8,556 bases of DNA. It comes from an uncultured Veillonella sp. (lineage in GTDB: Bacteria > Bacillota > Negativicutes > Veillonellales > Veillonellaceae). Numbering within the stretch: position 1 is the first letter of the stretch; each line of letters opens with the position of its first letter. Made by a program: the position numbers and the translations under genes. Of the stretch, positions 6,511 through 8,556 are shown piece after piece. Location: contig CAAFUD010000274.1 in assembly GCA_900766125.1 (NCBI GenBank), forward strand, positions 1 to 8,556. Direction: 5' to 3'. Below the pieces are notes generated by a model. The model was not told the origin of the DNA and made no database searches. It saw only the letters and a program-made list of their open reading frames with translations.

Positions 6511-6553
6511 TGACTAGAATGTGCATACCCATGGGATTTGCACACTCTAGTCA
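6511..6553 (-). terminator. Long stem-loop after tamB, probable terminator or processing hairpin
   Basis: Two 15-base arms (6539-6553 and 6511-6525) form a stem with one G-U wobble when transcribed on the minus strand; on the plus strand that position is an A-C mismatch, so the structure suits minus-strand RNA. The 13-base loop holds CCCATGGG, itself self-complementary. It starts 5 bases after the frame-restored tamB stop. The following sequence (TATTAATTTC) is only moderately U-rich, so termination may be partial. A palindromic protein-binding site is an alternative reading. Confidence 0.6.
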
Positions 6554-6558
6554 TAAAC

Positions 6559-6651
6559 TTAAAAGCTTCTTGTCCAACGACCCCCTAAATAATTGTTTCC
6601 TTGCGATGTATGCCATGCAGTAAACTTGAGGTTTCGTTTTACAGAATACTC
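6559..6651 (-). other. tamB: Out-of-frame C-terminal tail of tamB (frameshift remnant)
   Basis: In the -1 frame relative to the tamB reading frame, 30 codons from 6651 to a TAA at 6559-6561 encode a peptide beginning EYSVKRNLKFTAW and ending NNYLGGRWTRSF. Alternating hydrophobic and polar residues, Gly-Gly, Trp and a terminal Phe are what the end of a TamB domain looks like. The upstream frame ends in NKYG-E-SIL, and joining NKYG-E to YSVKRN gives a continuous strand. This frame is closed by TGA at 6652-6654 and the main frame by TAA at 6639-6641, so the shift must lie between 6642 and 6651. The local run GTGAGAGTATT contains a GAGAG repeat, so a 2-base gain there, or a 1-base loss just upstream, would explain it. 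The stop at 6559 is only 5 bases before the stem-loop at 6511-6553, where a gene end is expected. A true mutation, a phase-variable state and a sequencing error cannot be told apart here. Confidence 0.75.
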
Positions 6652-8556
6652 TCACCATATTTATTTTGTTTATTATTGATACCTTGAGAATAAGTAAGCA
6701 TTACCTTTGGCACAATATACTTGCCAATTTCAATATTGTAATTACCTGCCGTTGCCCTATTAGTTGGTTCATCAGGATCAATGGAACCTGTCGTAATATT
6801 AATCCGATCTAAACCTAATGTATTTTGCAATGCATCTTGCACATAGCCAAAGGCAAACATTTGTAAGCCTGCTGTAGCAACAGCATTTACATCTTCATTT
6901 GTCAATGTACTACTATTAGAATCTGCACCACGACCAAAGGTTAGCATGGAAATAATTTGCTTTCTAGACAAGCTAGGATTAGACGACAAAGTAAGATCCA
7001 TATGGTCTACAGTCCCTTTTACACCAAGCATAATATTGTAGTTACTTACATTCGTTTCAGCCTCTAATTGTAAGTTTGGTAAATAAGAGCCACTTACAAA
7101 GTGTGCATTCCCCTTCGTAATATTAAATACATGACTTAAGTATTTGAATGTACCAGATTTAACATCAAACTGGCCACTAGCAGTTGGGTTTTGTAATGTG
7201 CCACCGAAATGAACATCACCACCGATAAACATGTTATATAGAGTTCGATCATATAAGCGTACTCCTTTGCCAGCATGAATATTAACATCTACACCCATAT
7301 TAGTACTACTTTCACTAGACTGTAAAGAAAGAGGAATCTTGAATTGGATGTTTTCTAGGTCCAAATTACCTATCAAGGTAGGTAATCCATCACGTTCTGC
7401 AATGTAAAGTTCCCCATTTAACGGTCCCTTAATATATTCGCTACCTACATCTAAACCATCTAGTTGAACGGCAGCCTTATAGTTAGTAAGCTCATGGCCA
7501 GACCAATTTACCTTAGCAGCTAAACCTGCACTACCTTTACCCATGGTAATACGAGATTGGAAATCCCCTTGTTGTCCAGAGAATATCAAATCTCCGTCAA
7601 TGCCTGTAATTTCACTATACACATCAGCAAGTTTCATAGTGCCGTTGCGTACAGACACCGTACCATATGCCTCAGGTTGGTCAATAGTCCCTGTGAGTCG
7701 GATTGCACCTTTCAATGGACCAGTAGCATCCTTAACTCGAGTTGTAACAAGAGGAATAACAGCCATATCAGCTTCGTTAAAGTCAATTGTTACATCCATA
7801 GATTTAGCATCACTAGCTTCTAAATAACCAGATGTATAAAGAGCCGCCAATGGAATTTTGCCATAAATACTAAGTTTATAGCCACCCTTAGCACCTTGAA
7901 TACGCTGAATTTGAATGACATGATCTTGCATTGTAGCTAACGCAAAGCCTTCATCAATGCCAATTCCATTGAACGAACCGGACTCTACTGCTCCGGACAA
8001 TTCAACCTTAGGATTTTTCGTTTCGCCAGTAACATTCACAACACCAGTTACCCAGCCTGTTGCCTGAATATCCTTACCTATGAGTGGCAAGAACGGCACT
8101 ATATCGACATCCTTCAAGGCTACTTGTAAATCAGTTTGCCCATCCAGATCCAAAGTACCACCCATTGCAATAAGTCCTTCATCAACAGGTAGTTTTAAAG
8201 TGGTAATTTTAAACTTTCGATTAGCTAGACTAGCATCAATCGTTGCATCACCAACAACCTTATCATCAATAGTAACGTCGCTAATTTTACCATTCACAGT
8301 AACACTTGGATTATCCTTTGATCCTCCAAGCTCAACAGAGCCATTTAACTGTCCATCAAGATGTTCATTAGCTCGATCTAGTAATGCCAATAAATTCTTT
8401 ACACTACCATTGGTAACATCTAAAACACCAAATAATTGTTTGCTATCGTCAAGCTTCATGCCACCTTTAGCAACATAACGCCCACCATTTGATTCAGCAA
8501 AAGAGAAATCTTGTACATTTACAACGGATTTATCTGCATAAACATGACCATGAATA
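6639..8556 (-). CDS. tamB: TamB-like translocation/assembly module protein, C-terminal part (5' end outside window; apparent frameshift near 3' end)
   Basis: The frame is open to the window edge, so about 638 C-terminal residues are visible; the N-terminal anchor is missing. TamB-family proteins are inner-membrane anchored, span the periplasm as a long beta-groove, and are linked to phospholipid transport and outer-membrane protein assembly. Visible evidence: recurring modules of the form L-x-G-x-V-x-L-x-G, Asn-Pro or Gln-Pro, then G-x-V-x-V-x-x-G-T, starting near 8351, 8051, 7718 and 7229, and the C-terminal TamB (DUF490) signature around 6927-6986 (NPSLSRKQIISMLTFGRG), followed by YNIEIGKYIVPKVMLTYSQG. 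The family normally runs on through further beta strands to a terminal aromatic residue, but here the frame ends abruptly after NKYGESIL. The missing strands are found in the -1 frame down to 6559 (separate entry), so the gene as read looks truncated by about 30 residues. AsmA-like relatives share the repeats, but the C-terminal signature favours TamB. It lies directly upstream of bamA, separated by a stem-loop and a promoter. Confidence 0.9.
   Translation of the reverse strand, partial: IHGHVYADKSVVNVQDFSFAESNGGRYVAKGGMKLDDSKQLFGVLDVTNGSVKNLLALLDRANEHLDGQLNGSVELGGSKDNPSVTVNGKISDVTIDDKVVGDATIDASLANRKFKITTLKLPVDEGLIAMGGTLDLDGQTDLQVALKDVDIVPFLPLIGKDIQATGWVTGVVNVTGETKNPKVELSGAVESGSFNGIGIDEGFALATMQDHVIQIQRIQGAKGGYKLSIYGKIPLAALYTSGYLEASDAKSMDVTIDFNEADMAVIPLVTTRVKDATGPLKGAIRLTGTIDQPEAYGTVSVRNGTMKLADVYSEITGIDGDLIFSGQQGDFQSRITMGKGSAGLAAKVNWSGHELTNYKAAVQLDGLDVGSEYIKGPLNGELYIAERDGLPTLIGNLDLENIQFKIPLSLQSSESSTNMGVDVNIHAGKGVRLYDRTLYNMFIGGDVHFGGTLQNPTASGQFDVKSGTFKYLSHVFNITKGNAHFVSGSYLPNLQLEAETNVSNYNIMLGVKGTVDHMDLTLSSNPSLSRKQIISMLTFGRGADSNSSTLTNEDVNAVATAGLQMFAFGYVQDALQNTLGLDRINITTGSIDPDEPTNRATAGNYNIEIGKYIVPKVMLTYSQGINNKQNKYGESIL

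Noticed and set aside
6639..6663. Programmed -1 ribosomal frameshift in tamB
   Set aside because: The permitted window 6642-6651 contains no slippery heptamer; a mutation or sequencing error explains the shift more simply.
8080..8478. A 132-codon plus-strand open frame opposite tamB
   Set aside because: The Ser/Pro-rich product mirrors the tamB coding strand and no independent signal supports it.

Overview
The window reads as a chromosomal outer-membrane biogenesis cluster from a low-GC bacterium with two membranes. The best fit is a Negativicute such as Veillonella. Three things support this: AT-rich DNA with strong AGGAGG-type ribosome binding sites, as in Firmicutes; a full set of outer-membrane genes (TamB, BamA, OmpH/Skp-like proteins, LpxD and a late lipid A acyltransferase); and several OmpH-like genes in a row after bamA. 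The genus is an inference from gene content and style, not from a database match.

Every gene is on the minus strand, so transcription runs from high to low coordinates. The order is tamB (5' end outside the window), bamA, three ompH/skp-like genes, lpxD, and an lpxL/htrB-type acyltransferase. tamB is followed by a long stem-loop. bamA then has its own extended -10 promoter and a strong ribosome binding site. From bamA to the acyltransferase the genes are close together (gaps of 107, 29, 11, 31 and 6 bases), which suggests one operon with a possible attenuator hairpin after bamA. A long-range stem-loop followed by a T-rich run closes the operon at the left edge. I saw no mobile element, RNA gene, CRISPR array or stretch of more than 300 bases without a gene.

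Together the genes cover several steps of building an outer membrane. TamB is a periplasm-spanning protein linked to lipid transport and outer-membrane assembly. BamA inserts beta-barrel proteins. The OmpH/Skp-like proteins are expected to chaperone unfolded barrels. LpxD adds the N-linked hydroxyacyl chains of lipid A and the LpxL-like enzyme adds a secondary acyl chain.

The most notable observation is at the 3' end of tamB. The open frame stops early at 6639, but the -1 frame immediately continues with 30 codons that look exactly like the missing beta-rich C-terminus, ending in Arg-Ser-Phe at a stop just before the stem-loop. This points to a frameshift (mutation, phase-variable slip or sequencing error) that removes the terminal strand. 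Other points are the three OmpH paralogues with different membrane attachment, one of them about double length, and a low-complexity extension of about 120 residues before the three POTRA domains of BamA.
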